64,000 bases of DNA from contig NZ_CP023049.2 in NCBI RefSeq assembly GCF_002285635.2, forward strand, positions 558,001 through 622,000, given 5' to 3'. Below are positions 25,635 to 34,080 of the stretch, in pieces. The notes under the pieces are model-generated. The model was not told the DNA's origin. It saw nothing but the letters and a program-made list of their open reading frames with translations, and made no database searches. Made by a program: the position numbers and the translations under genes. Numbering within the stretch: position 1 is the stretch's first letter; each line of letters opens with the position of its first letter. The DNA comes from Chryseobacterium piperi. GTDB taxonomy: Bacteria; Bacteroidota; Bacteroidia; Flavobacteriales; Weeksellaceae.

Positions 25635-26393
25635 TTATCTCGTAAAAACCAGTTTTGTATCTGTTGATTTTTCTTCATCAATCCTATAGCCTTCATAGTT
25701 GAAAGCCTTCACGTCGTTAAGGGTATGTGCATTGGTCTCAGCACAAAATCTTACTACAAGTCCTCTGGCATGCTTGGTGTACACAACAATGGTTTTTAGC
25801 TTACCGTCTTTGAGTTCATAAAAGTCGAAATCAATGACTTTATGGTTGAGTTTTTTCCGATCGATCACTTTTCCATATTCGTTGCTGGCTAAATGAAGAA
25901 GGATTTCATTCTTTTTCATTTCAGAATTAAGCTGGTCGGTCACTTTTTCACGCCAAAACTCATACAGATTTTTATACTGATCAAACTCAAAATGGCGGCC
26001 CATTTCCAGTCTGTAAAGCATGACTTTATCCGAAGGTTTCAACAAACCATATAATCCGGAAAGCATTCTGTAATTTTTCTGTAAATAATCGATGGCTTTT
26101 TTATCCAGTGTTTTAGCATCCAATCCTCTGTATACCTCACCGGTAAAAGCAAACATGGCTGGCGCGGATTCTTTAGACTTTGGATTGGATTTCCAGTTTT
26201 GATTTCTTTCCCAGTTTTCATCCGCCAGTTTAGGCGAAATTTCCATTAGTTCGGAAAGATATTTTGGGGACTTGTGTTTTAAAAAAGATTGTATAAATGC
26301 TGCATCTTCAATGAATTTCGGAGTGGAAGATCTCAACAAATCAGTTGAGTTTTCTACATTCATTAATTTGGCAGGGGAAGTAATAATTTTCAT
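25635..26393 (-). CDS. yaaA: Peroxide stress protein YaaA (UPF0246)
   Basis: A 252-residue member of the YaaA/DUF328 family. Diagnostic parts are MKIITSPAKLM at the start, PAMFAFTGEVYRGLDA, LSGLYGLLKPSDKVMLYRLEMG and ASNEYGKVID. In E. coli YaaA lowers free intracellular iron during hydrogen peroxide stress and binds DNA. It is the first gene of a tight pair with prmC. The region upstream (26394-26568) holds repeat material and no obvious TAnnTTTG element. Confidence 0.95.
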   Translation of the reverse strand: MKIITSPAKLMNVENSTDLLRSSTPKFIEDAAFIQSFLKHKSPKYLSELMEISPKLADENWERNQNWKSNPKSKESAPAMFAFTGEVYRGLDAKTLDKKAIDYLQKNYRMLSGLYGLLKPSDKVMLYRLEMGRHFEFDQYKNLYEFWREKVTDQLNSEMKKNEILLHLASNEYGKVIDRKKLNHKVIDFDFYELKDGKLKTIVVYTKHARGLVVRFCAETNAHTLNDVKAFNYEGYRIDEEKSTDTKLVFTR

Positions 26394-26429
26394 AGAATAG
26401 TATAATAGGAAACGTAATGAATAAATGAG

Positions 26430-26563
26430 TTATAAATTATGGGTAATGAGTAATCGGGCAATGAGTAATAAAGGAAAATGCTATTGTATTTCTGAAACTT
26501 ACGATTAGACAATTTCAAGATTTTACCAATTAGCGATTTCGCAGTTTTACCTTTCCTTTTGTA
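26430..26563. repeat. Intergenic repeat block behind the Sua5-family gene
   Basis: Two motifs are found again elsewhere in the window. GGGTAATGAGTAAT (26441-26454) is repeated, inverted, near 34017-34031. The words TAGCGATTTCGCAGTTTTACC (26531-26551) belong to the same palindromic family as the element at 40843-40965. The block ends six bases before the stop codon of the minus-strand gene. Confidence 0.6.
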
Positions 26564-26568
26564 TAAAA

Positions 26569-27180
26569 CTAGATCACTCCTTTTCCTTGTCTGATAATTT
26601 CAGGTTCTCCTGAAGTCAGGTCAACAATGGTTGAAGCGACATTATCTCCATAACCGGAATCGATAACGATATCTACCAGATGGTCATATTTTTCAGCAAT
26701 CAGTTCCGGGTCGGTTGAGTATTCTATAACTTCATCATCATCTTTAATAGAAGTGGAAGCAATAGGATGTCCCAATTTTTCAACAATAAGTTGTGGAATT
26801 GAATGATCGGGTACACGAATACCAATAGTCTTATGTCCTTTGTAGGCTAATGGCAGACTTTTATTAGCATCCAGGATAAATGTAAACGGACCTGGAAGAT
26901 GACTTTTTAAAAACCTGAAAACAGAAGTGTCAATAGGTCTTGTAAAATCAGAAAGATGGCTTAAATCATTACAAATAATTGAAAATTGAGCCTTTTCTAA
27001 TTTCATCTTTTTGATTTGGGCCAGTTTTTCCATGGCCTTGATATCAAAAATATTACACCCTAAAGCGTAAACAGTATCAGAAGGATAGATAATCAGCCCT
27101 CCATTATTTAAGGTTTTAATGACCTCAGTAATAAGATTTTCCTGAGGATTATCAGGATAAATTTTTAATATTTTTGCCAT
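26569..27180 (-). CDS. L-threonylcarbamoyladenylate synthase, Sua5/YciO/YrdC family
   Basis: A 203-residue YrdC-domain protein. It makes threonylcarbamoyl-AMP from threonine, bicarbonate and ATP for the t6A modification of tRNAs reading ANN codons. Conserved segments are GGLIIYPSDTVYALGC, KPxxPxSIIC-like AQFSIICND, LPGPFTFILDA, IGIRVPDH and ASTSIKDDDE. It lacks the C-terminal Sua5 domain. I take the ATG at 27180 (MAKILKIYPDN) rather than 27195, because a TATCTTTG -7 element lies at 27185-27192 and the longer start would precede the transcript. That gives an essentially leaderless mRNA. Confidence 0.88.
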   Translation of the reverse strand: MAKILKIYPDNPQENLITEVIKTLNNGGLIIYPSDTVYALGCNIFDIKAMEKLAQIKKMKLEKAQFSIICNDLSHLSDFTRPIDTSVFRFLKSHLPGPFTFILDANKSLPLAYKGHKTIGIRVPDHSIPQLIVEKLGHPIASTSIKDDDEVIEYSTDPELIAEKYDHLVDIVIDSGYGDNVASTIVDLTSGEPEIIRQGKGVI

Positions 27181-27184
27181 AAAA

Positions 27185-27192
27185 CAAAGATA
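27185..27192 (-). promoter_or_regulatory. -7 element for the Sua5-family gene (leaderless)
   Basis: The minus strand reads TATCTTTG, four bases before the ATG at 27180. With the usual start site a few bases downstream, the message would begin at or beside the start codon. Confidence 0.5.
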
Positions 27193-27262
27193 CAAATAAT
27201 TGAATAGTTTTTATAAAACGCCTTTATTTAAAAGAAAAATTAGGAATTTCAAAAAATAGTCG

Positions 27263-27270
27263 TACATTTG
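27263..27270 (+). promoter_or_regulatory. -7 element of the tRNA array
   Basis: TACATTTG fits TAnnTTTG and lies 11 nt before the first tRNA gene. It is the only promoter seen for the four copies. Confidence 0.55.
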
Positions 27271-27281
27271 CAATCCAATAT

Positions 27282-27354
<73 letters not shown>

Positions 27355-27392
27355 CTAAGCAAGTGTTTTCGGTAAACACTCTAAAAATACAC

Positions 27393-27465
<73 letters not shown>

Positions 27466-27503
27466 CTAAGTAAGCGCTTTCGGTAAGCGCTCTAAAAATA
27501 CAC

Positions 27504-27576
<73 letters not shown>

Positions 27577-27614
27577 CTAAGCAAGTGTTTTCGGTAAACA
27601 CTCTAAAAATATAC

Positions 27615-27687
<73 letters not shown>

Positions 27688-27697
27688 CTAAAGCAAA

Positions 27698-27727
27698 AGA
27701 GAATCACTAAAGTGGTTCTCTTTTTTT
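27698..27727 (+). terminator. Terminator of the tRNA array
   Basis: A 10-bp stem (AGAGAATCAC with GTGGTTCTCT, one T-G wobble) with a four-base loop runs into seven T, 10 nt after the last tRNA. Confidence 0.9.
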
Positions 27728-27737
27728 ATGAAAAAAA

Positions 27738-27759
27738 ATTCCGCTTTTCAAAGCGGAAT
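27738..27759 (-). terminator. Terminator of the 27770 gene
   Basis: A 10-bp perfect stem (ATTCCGCTTT/AAAGCGGAAT) with a two-base loop, followed on the minus strand by a run of T, 10 nt behind the stop of the secreted-protein gene. Confidence 0.85.
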
Positions 27760-27769
27760 CCATTTATTT

Positions 27770-28351
27770 TTATTGAGCGACTTCAGCGTAAGGCTTTAGT
27801 TGGATTTCCTCAGCCATAGTCTGACCTAAGAATTCTTTCTTTTGATTCCCTTTCATTCGGTTTGCGGCATCACCACCATTAAAATAAGCTTCACTTAGTT
27901 TCGTCGTGATTTCTCCCGGATTGAAATCTATTTTGGTATCTCCCTCAACACCCAAATATCCATTCTTTTTTGTGAGATAAGTGATGTAATTTTTATAATT
28001 GATTAAAGTATTTCTCAGATATTGAGTATGGTATTCCATACATTTTTTTGCTTTTTTCGAGGAATTATTCAGAATACAGTTGTTCATATTCCCTCTGTAT
28101 AATCGCCATTCAGATTCTAAAATACCATATTCCTTTCCTAATGCAGCTTTTCCGTTAGTCAGAATGTTATTATCACCCTCTTTTGTTGCTATAGCCTGCA
28201 GATGTCCGATAACAGCCGGAACTGTCTTTTCGATTTTAGCTTTCGTTTCTTTTAAAGAGCTGAAATCTGCTGCCGGAGACTTTTTCTTTTGCGCAGTGGT
28301 CACATTAAAAATAAGTAGTAATAGTACAATCAGTAAATTATATCTTTTCAT
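27770..28351 (-). CDS. Secreted protein of unknown function
   Basis: A 193-residue protein with a signal peptide (MKRYNLLIVLLLLIFNVTTAQ) whose cleavage likely follows TTAQ. The mature part is highly charged and probably helical (LKETKAKIEKTVPAVIGHL; KKAKKCMEYHTQYLRNTLINY). It contains two cysteines about 12 residues apart, possibly a disulphide. I do not recognise a family. It stands alone, with a good terminator and no partner gene. Confidence 0.75.
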   Translation of the reverse strand: MKRYNLLIVLLLLIFNVTTAQKKKSPAADFSSLKETKAKIEKTVPAVIGHLQAIATKEGDNNILTNGKAALGKEYGILESEWRLYRGNMNNCILNNSSKKAKKCMEYHTQYLRNTLINYKNYITYLTKKNGYLGVEGDTKIDFNPGEITTKLSEAYFNGGDAANRMKGNQKKEFLGQTMAEEIQLKPYAEVAQ

Positions 28352-28624
28352 GAGAAATTTTTAAAGCACTAAAATAAATATATTTTCCCAGTTTAAACAA
28401 ATTCATTTTAATTTTATTTAATAAATTTTAACAAATTGATAAGATAATTTATTCATTATTGTCTAAATGATGATTTTAAGGTTCTTATTTATAAAATTTT
28501 TAAAGTAAACCAGTAATCATAATGAACAATTAATAGTCTCCTATTATCTTTCTACTGCACAGAATGGACTTGTAAAATAAATGTGAAACAATATAGACAG
28601 TTCTGTTTTCAAACTAAAATATAT

Positions 28625-29494
28625 TTATGAAATCAAAGCTATTAATGCCTGATAATAGTTTTCCAATAATTTTTGGTCACTATTAAAGAATAAATAGGGT
28701 TCTATCAGTTCCAATTCCATTAATTCAAATGAATTGTTTACTATTACACCATCTACTCTTGCGTAAAGTGTAGATTGCGGTAAACTCTTTAAGTATGTTC
28801 CTGCTTGTTCTACGTGTAGAGGGTTGGGGGTTGGATAGCTGATGCTGCCCCCATGATAGTGTTGAACTCTGAAATCATCTTTTTTGGGTGTCTTGAGTGC
28901 ACAATGACTGTATTTGCTATTGAAGAATATAAATGACCATTCTCCATTTTTAATTTCTTTGATAAAAGGTTGTACAATATAATCTTCTGTTTTTAAGAGC
29001 TGTCCAATTTCTTCTGTACGCTCTTTTAGATTACTTTTATTAACGATTATGGTATTTTGAGCTCCAGCACTTATACAAGGTTTTACAACCAATTGATCAG
29101 TACCAAAAATATCAAAAAACTTACTGTCAAAGGCAGAACCTTTATGAAGGTACTCGGCGGCAATTACAGACAATCCATTTTGGGCAATATCTTTCAGATA
29201 TTTTTTATCGCTATTCCATTGGATAATTTCTATAGGATTTAGTACTTTGACTTTTAATCTTTCTAATTCATGGAGCCAATTCAAAAACTCATTTAAGTGA
29301 TTGTGATAATCCCAGGGAGATTTAATAATTGCTACATTAAAACTGCTCCAATCTACATTCTTATCATTCCAGATTGCAGGTACAATATTTAACCCTTTTT
29401 CTGTCAAAAATTGTAAAAGATCTGTATCTTCATCATTAGCAACACCCTGAGCAAACTTTTCCTGTTTTTTGTAACCAACTAACGCGATTTTCAT
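28625..29494 (-). CDS. ATP-grasp domain protein
   Basis: A 289-residue ATP-grasp enzyme in the broad group of RimK/glutathione-synthetase-like ligases. Visible features are the central VVKPCISAGAQNTIIV lysine strand, the nucleotide-binding DYIVQPFIKEIKNGEWSFIFF segment, and the metal-binding end RVDGVIVNNSFELMELELIEPYLFF. The two acidic residues in ELELIEP coordinate magnesium in the family. The acceptor substrate is unknown and no neighbouring gene hints at it. It starts with ATGAAAATCGCGTTAG and is flanked by AT-rich gaps on both sides. Confidence 0.8.
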   Translation of the reverse strand: MKIALVGYKKQEKFAQGVANDEDTDLLQFLTEKGLNIVPAIWNDKNVDWSSFNVAIIKSPWDYHNHLNEFLNWLHELERLKVKVLNPIEIIQWNSDKKYLKDIAQNGLSVIAAEYLHKGSAFDSKFFDIFGTDQLVVKPCISAGAQNTIIVNKSNLKERTEEIGQLLKTEDYIVQPFIKEIKNGEWSFIFFNSKYSHCALKTPKKDDFRVQHYHGGSISYPTPNPLHVEQAGTYLKSLPQSTLYARVDGVIVNNSFELMELELIEPYLFFNSDQKLLENYYQALIALIS

Positions 29495-29805
29495 TTTTCT
29501 TTTTTTTATTTAAATGGTATTTAGCTATTTTTTGTGCGTCCACATCGAGCGTATCTTTATTTTTTGATGTTGAACTTCACTTAATACAAATTTCAATAAA
29601 CAACATCAATGTACACAGATACAGTTTAGTTTATTCGGATAGATACAGTTACTTTAATATATTATTATATCTCTATTACTATCAATTTTTATGATTATTG
29701 TAATATTACTTGAGTTTTGTATCAATTAAATAGCGTGTATAAAAAAAATATAATATTGATTATCAGTAGTTTATATTTTAAATAAGCTTATCACTATAAA
29801 AATAG
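29495..29805. other. AT-rich gap before the blaI-like promoter
   Basis: About 310 bases of AT-rich sequence between the divergent ATP-grasp and blaI-like genes. I see no coding sequence or strong hairpin in it. Confidence 0.55.
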
Positions 29806-29853
29806 TTGTTTGAATCAAATTTATTTATAGATTTGTATAACTAATTTATTAGT
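29806..29853 (+). promoter_or_regulatory. Promoter and candidate operator of the BlaI/M56 module
   Basis: TTG at 29806-29808, a 19-nt spacer and TAGATTTG at 29828-29835 make a full Bacteroidota promoter. Just downstream at 29840-29853 lies a perfect 14-bp palindrome, ACTAATTTATTAGT, where a bound BlaI dimer would block transcription. The operator assignment is inference. Confidence 0.5.
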
Positions 29854-29886
29854 GATATAAGATTTGATATAATCTGATATCTTACA

Positions 29887-30270
29887 ATGAAAAATGAAAC
29901 GGATATGAAAATTCAGACTTTAACAAAAGCAGAAGAGCAGGTGATGCAATACCTTTGGAAAATAGAAAAAGGATTTCTTAAAGATATTCTCGATTTATTT
30001 CCTGAGCCCAAACCTCATACCAATACGGTTTCTACTATTTTAAAAGTTTTGAAAGACAAAGAATTTGTTGACTATCGTGTTTATGGAAGACAGCACGAAT
30101 ATTTTCCATTGATTACAAAAGAACAGTACTCGGGAAAAACGATGAAAAGTCTTGTAAAGAATTATTTTAAAGGTTCTTATAAAAGTGCCGTTTCTTTTCT
30201 TGTAGAGAAAAATGAAATGACGGTAGAAGATCTGGAAATGTTATTAAACGAACTCAAAAAGAAAGACTGA
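29887..30270 (+). CDS. BlaI/MecI-family transcriptional repressor
   Basis: A 127-residue winged-helix repressor. The N-terminal half fits the family: LTKAEEQVMQYLWKIEKGFLKDIL, then PHTNTVSTILKVLKDKEFVDYRVYGRQHEYFPL. The rest is the helical dimerisation domain. In the classical system the repressor is cut when the M56 sensor is active. The M56 gene starts after one intervening base, giving tight coupling. An internal ATG at 29905 (MKIQTLTKAEE) is a possible shorter start. In Bacteroidota these pairs are rarely linked to beta-lactamase. Confidence 0.95.
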   Translation: MKNETDMKIQTLTKAEEQVMQYLWKIEKGFLKDILDLFPEPKPHTNTVSTILKVLKDKEFVDYRVYGRQHEYFPLITKEQYSGKTMKSLVKNYFKGSYKSAVSFLVEKNEMTVEDLEMLLNELKKKD

Positions 30271-30271
30271 T

Positions 30272-32077
30272 ATGGAAACGCTGCTTCTATACTTTGGAAA
30301 AGTTATTTTATGTTCTGGTGTAATGTTTTTGTATTATCAGTTGTCATTAAAAGACAAGACATTCCATCACTATAATAGATTCTATTTGTTATCTGCCGTA
30401 GTATTGTCATTACTATTGCCTTTAATAAAGATTGAAGATTTTACAATAGAAGTGAATAATGAGGTTTATGTACTGATCAATAAGTTACAGAATTTTAATT
30501 CAAATAAACATATAAGCAATGACCACATTTATTTTAGAATTATTTTTTCAGCTTTGGGACTGGTTTCTCTCTATTATTTAGTAAGGTTCATTTACGGAAT
30601 CTTTAGAATAGAACAAATTAAAAAACAGTTTCAAAAAGAAAGTTTTGATGGGATTAATTTTTACCATACAAACCTGACTGAAGCTCCATTTTCATATTTT
30701 AAAAACTTGTTCTGGAAGAATACCATCATATTGGATTCAGATTTAGGAAGACAGATTTTAAAGCATGAAATGGTGCATATTGAACAGAAACACTCATTTG
30801 ATAAAATTTTTATCGAGGTTATTACCTCTGTGTTATGGTTCAATCCGTTCTTTCATTTGATTAAAAAAGAGCTCAATTTAATTCATGAATACCTGGCCGA
30901 TAAAAAGGCTGTAAAACAATCGGACACCAAAGCATTTGCGCAGATGCTTTTAGCAAGTCACTTTTCCGGAACCCAGTTGCCTGCTACCAGTCCATTTCTA
31001 AGTTCAAATTTAAAAAAACGATTAAAAATGTTACAAAAACCTAAAACCAAATTCGGATATGCACGAAGAATTTTAGCATTACCGGTTTTATTTACAGTGG
31101 CTTTTGCCTATATGGTAAATGCAAAGAATAAAGAAATCAAAGAAACCAATATAGCTATTGAAGAAGCGGTGGCTCAGATTAAAACAGCTGCTCCCATTCA
31201 GAAAGATACTTTAAAACCGAACAAGGTATATGGAATGGATGACTCTCAACAGCGGGTTTTAAGAAAGAAAGAAACCGAGAAATTAAAAGATCTTGGAAAG
31301 AAAATAGAAGAGAAAAGCCTGGCTTTAAAAGGGTTAAAGCCTGATAGTAAAGAGTTTAAGAAGAATGTAGATGAGCTAAATACACTTTCTGCAGAGATGG
31401 GAAAAGTGACAAGTTCTGAAAGCTTTAGAAAGGCTTATGCAATTAATGACAATGAGATAAAAAGAATCAATGATTTTTTTAAATCTGATGAATGGAAAAA
31501 TAAAGTAAATGATCTCAAGAATATGAATGTTGAAATTCCTGAGATTCCTGAAATTAACTTTGACTATCCAGATACCCCATTGCCACCCATGAAGGTATTA
31601 AAGCTTAGTGAAATCAAAGATATGAAATGGGCACCTGAAAATGCAGCCAAAGCTTCGATGAGTGCTAAAGATGCTGCAGATCTTGCTTCAAAGAGAGCTA
31701 AGCTGGATAAAAAGAGAGCCAGACTTAATGAGAAGAGGGCTAAACTTGAAGGCGAGAGAGCTAAGCTGGAAGCAGAGCGAAGAGCTTTAGAAGGGAATAA
31801 CAGAAAAGTTTATATGTATAGCTCTACATTCAGTGACTCCAATAATCCGGGTACGGTGAGTGTAAATTCTAATGCTAAGGATACCAATACTTTTGTTATT
31901 CCGAGAGTGAGTGGTTCTGGCAATAACTACGCAGATATGAAATTATATATTAACGGAGTGGAAGTAACGAGAAAAGAATTTGATGCAGTGGATCCAAAGA
32001 ATATCAAAAGTGTGAATGTAAACAAGCGTACAACAGACGGCAATCCTTCCGGGGAAATAAGAATACAGACCAAGTAA
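30272..32077 (+). CDS. M56-family (BlaR1-like) sensor metallopeptidase
   Basis: A 601-residue membrane metalloprotease. Four transmembrane helices lie at about 4-22, 36-52, 92-110 and 265-283. The zinc site is HEMVH at 165-169 with the third ligand in HEYLADKKA near Glu206. Unlike BlaR1 it has no penicillin-binding sensor. Instead the extracytoplasmic part has a lysine/arginine/glutamate-rich coiled coil at about 475-510 (KRARLNEKRAKLEGERAKLE), and a C-terminal segment like a TonB plug (LYINGVEVTRKEFDAVDPKNIKSVNV). So the stimulus is probably not a beta-lactam. It lies directly behind the repressor gene. Confidence 0.92.
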   Translation: METLLLYFGKVILCSGVMFLYYQLSLKDKTFHHYNRFYLLSAVVLSLLLPLIKIEDFTIEVNNEVYVLINKLQNFNSNKHISNDHIYFRIIFSALGLVSLYYLVRFIYGIFRIEQIKKQFQKESFDGINFYHTNLTEAPFSYFKNLFWKNTIILDSDLGRQILKHEMVHIEQKHSFDKIFIEVITSVLWFNPFFHLIKKELNLIHEYLADKKAVKQSDTKAFAQMLLASHFSGTQLPATSPFLSSNLKKRLKMLQKPKTKFGYARRILALPVLFTVAFAYMVNAKNKEIKETNIAIEEAVAQIKTAAPIQKDTLKPNKVYGMDDSQQRVLRKKETEKLKDLGKKIEEKSLALKGLKPDSKEFKKNVDELNTLSAEMGKVTSSESFRKAYAINDNEIKRINDFFKSDEWKNKVNDLKNMNVEIPEIPEINFDYPDTPLPPMKVLKLSEIKDMKWAPENAAKASMSAKDAADLASKRAKLDKKRARLNEKRAKLEGERAKLEAERRALEGNNRKVYMYSSTFSDSNNPGTVSVNSNAKDTNTFVIPRVSGSGNNYADMKLYINGVEVTRKEFDAVDPKNIKSVNVNKRTTDGNPSGEIRIQTK

Positions 32078-32142
32078 GTACAAAAAGTTCCAATTGGCTT
32101 TGTCAGGGTATTATTGACAAAGCCTTTTTATTTTAGATATTT

Positions 32143-33042
32143 ATGAAAAATAAAATTCTATTCTTTTTATTGTTGAGTCTGTGGGCAGGAGCACAAACCA
32201 ACCGGTTTTTCTACGAATATAAATTTATCCCCGATTCCAATAATAAAACGGATGTAAAAAAAGAAATGATGTTGCTGGATATTGATAAGAATGGTTCAAG
32301 CTATTACAGCAGGGATAAATTTGTGTCGGATTCCATCACAAAGGCAGACCTGGAAAAACAGATGAAATCGAGTCCCGGTAATATCAATGTAAATAAAAGG
32401 GAAAAGGCAGGACAGGTATCGTATAAAGTTACCAAGCAATATCCTGATTTCACAACCTATCTCTTCAGGACTGTTTCTATGGATCAGTATAAAATCAAGG
32501 AAGATAAAAAACAGGAATGGAAGATTCTTCCGGATAAAGAAAAGATTGGAGAGTATAATAGCCAGAAAGCGACTACCAGCTTTGGAGGCAGAGAATGGAT
32601 AGCCTGGTTTACTACAGATATTCCATTTCAGGATGGACCTTATAAGTTTTATGGACTTCCGGGACTGATTGTAAAAATTGAAGATACAACAGGATCGCAT
32701 TCCATGGTTCTTATCGGAAATAAAACAATTGCTGCTGCAACAGCAGGAAAAGAACTTCAGGTTCCTGAAAATATCAGAATGATAGGAATGGGAGGTAAAG
32801 AAATAGAAGTCACTAAAGATCAGTTCAGGAAAGTATGGAAAGCCTATGTAAATGACCCTTCAAAGAATATGAGAGAGCTGATGATGAGAAGTGGAGGCGA
32901 TAATAAAGTGGTTTTCAAAGTAAAAACAAGTGATGGCAAGGAAATTTCAGATCCTAACCAGGTTTTCAGAGAAATGGAAAAACGGACTAAAGAAACTTTA
33001 AGCAAAAATAATAATCCGATTGAACCGGATTTAGAGCATTAA
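32143..33042 (+). CDS. GLPGLI family protein
   Basis: A 299-residue exported protein with a signal peptide ending near WAGAQ. The family-naming motif GLPGLI is at residues 171-176. Other typical parts are REWIAWFTTDIPFQDGPYKF just before it and a basic C-terminal tail. The family is restricted to Bacteroidota and has no known biochemical role. It starts 65 nt after the M56 gene on the same strand and may be the third member of the module. GLPGLI genes are often seen near BlaI/M56 pairs. Confidence 0.9.
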   Translation: MKNKILFFLLLSLWAGAQTNRFFYEYKFIPDSNNKTDVKKEMMLLDIDKNGSSYYSRDKFVSDSITKADLEKQMKSSPGNINVNKREKAGQVSYKVTKQYPDFTTYLFRTVSMDQYKIKEDKKQEWKILPDKEKIGEYNSQKATTSFGGREWIAWFTTDIPFQDGPYKFYGLPGLIVKIEDTTGSHSMVLIGNKTIAAATAGKELQVPENIRMIGMGGKEIEVTKDQFRKVWKAYVNDPSKNMRELMMRSGGDNKVVFKVKTSDGKEISDPNQVFREMEKRTKETLSKNNNPIEPDLEH

Positions 33043-33132
33043 TTAATTCTTTTTTATTAATATCAGGGCAGGGTGGAGACATCCTGCTTATTTATTTGAT
33101 ACACCTTTAAATAATCGGAGTATTATGAAATA

Positions 33133-33164
33133 AAAAGCGTCTGAATTAGGTTTCAGACGCTTTT
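33133..33164. terminator. Bidirectional terminator between the GLPGLI and transaldolase-like genes
   Basis: A 12-bp perfect stem (AAAAGCGTCTGA with TCAGACGCTTTT) and an eight-base loop lies between two convergent genes, 90 nt behind one stop and 25 nt behind the other. Confidence 0.85.
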
Positions 33165-33189
33165 GTATGTGTTATTTATTCTTTAGAAA

Positions 33190-33843
33190 TTAAGCTAATT
33201 TCTGAGAATCTGAAATAAACTGAGCCAAACCACTGTCTGTTAATGGGTGCTTTAATAAGCTCAAGATCGGAGGAAGTGGTGAAGTGATTACATCAGCTCC
33301 GATTTTCGCGCAGTCAATGATATGCATTGAATGACGGATAGATGCTGCTAAAATCTCAGTGTCGTACATATAATTATCAAAAATTAAACGAATTTCCTGA
33401 ATAAGATTTAATCCATCCGTAGAAATGTCATCTAATCTTCCAAGGAAAGGAGAAACGTACGTTGCACCTGCCTTCGCTGCCAAAAGCGCTTGTCCCGGAG
33501 AGAAAATTAAAGTACAGTTAGTTTTGATTCCCTTATCTGAAAAATATTTTAATGCTTTGATACCATCTTTAATCATTGGGATCTTTACCACAATGTTTGG
33601 GTGGATTGCAGCTAATTCTTCACCTTCTTTGATCATTTCGTCATAAGTAGTCGAAAGTACTTCTGCAGAAATGTCACCGTCCACAATTTCGCAAATTGCT
33701 TTATAGTGGTTCTTGATCGCTTCAGCTCCCTGAATTCCTTCTTTAGCCATTAATGATGGATTGGTTGTTACACCATCTAAAATTCCAAGGTCTTTGGCTT
33801 CTTTAATTTGCTCTAGATTAGCAGTGTCAATAAAAAACTTCAT
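33190..33843 (-). CDS. fsa: Transaldolase-like fructose-6-phosphate aldolase
   Basis: A 217-residue member of the small transaldolase family (MipB/TalC). The barrel starts [17 protein letters not shown], with [13 protein letters not shown] following. The Schiff-base lysine is Lys87 in NIVVKIPM. The [32 protein letters not shown] segment and the ASIRHSMHI motif are standard. Small transaldolases of this size act either as transaldolase or fructose-6-phosphate aldolase, and sequence alone does not decide. In Bacteroidota a transaldolase role in the pentose phosphate pathway is plausible. Confidence 0.93.
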   Translation of the reverse strand: MKFFIDTANLEQIKEAKDLGILDGVTTNPSLMAKEGIQGAEAIKNHYKAICEIVDGDISAEVLSTTYDEMIKEGEELAAIHPNIVVKIPMIKDGIKALKYFSDKGIKTNCTLIFSPGQALLAAKAGATYVSPFLGRLDDISTDGLNLIQEIRLIFDNYMYDTEILAASIRHSMHIIDCAKIGADVITSPLPPILSLLKHPLTDSGLAQFISDSQKLA

Positions 33844-33871
33844 TTTGTTAAGTTAAATAGATTTATTAGTA

Positions 33872-33879
33872 CAAAGATA
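33872..33879 (-). promoter_or_regulatory. -7 element for the transaldolase-like gene
   Basis: The minus strand reads TATCTTTG about 30 nt before the start codon. No TTG is seen at the expected distance. Confidence 0.45.
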
Positions 33880-33966
33880 ACGATTACTTTGTGAGTGGAA
33901 AAGTTACTTATTATTTTGTTGATGTTGGAGAGGGAGAAGTTAGAAGTGGGAAGTTGGGTGCTTGAA

Positions 33967-33994
33967 GTTAGAGGTTAGAGGTTAGAGGTTAGAG
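33967..33994 (+). repeat. Four tandem copies of GTTAGAG
   Basis: The 7-bp unit GTTAGAG is repeated four times exactly, with a degenerate flank of similar words (GAAGTTAGAAG). It is followed at about 34013 by ATTACCCATTACTCATTAC, the inverted form of a motif at 26441. Copy number is likely to vary between strains. Confidence 0.7.
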
Positions 33995-34080
33995 GTTGAA
34001 ACCTGAAATTTGTAATTACCCATTACTCATTACTTTTCCTGATTATTAAAATAGAAAACAATTTTTTAAATTTGTTATCC

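Noticed and set aside
34072-34080. TTG start for the DUF1905-type gene
   Set aside because: The ATG at 34081 gives a natural N-terminus and the upstream three codons are not needed.
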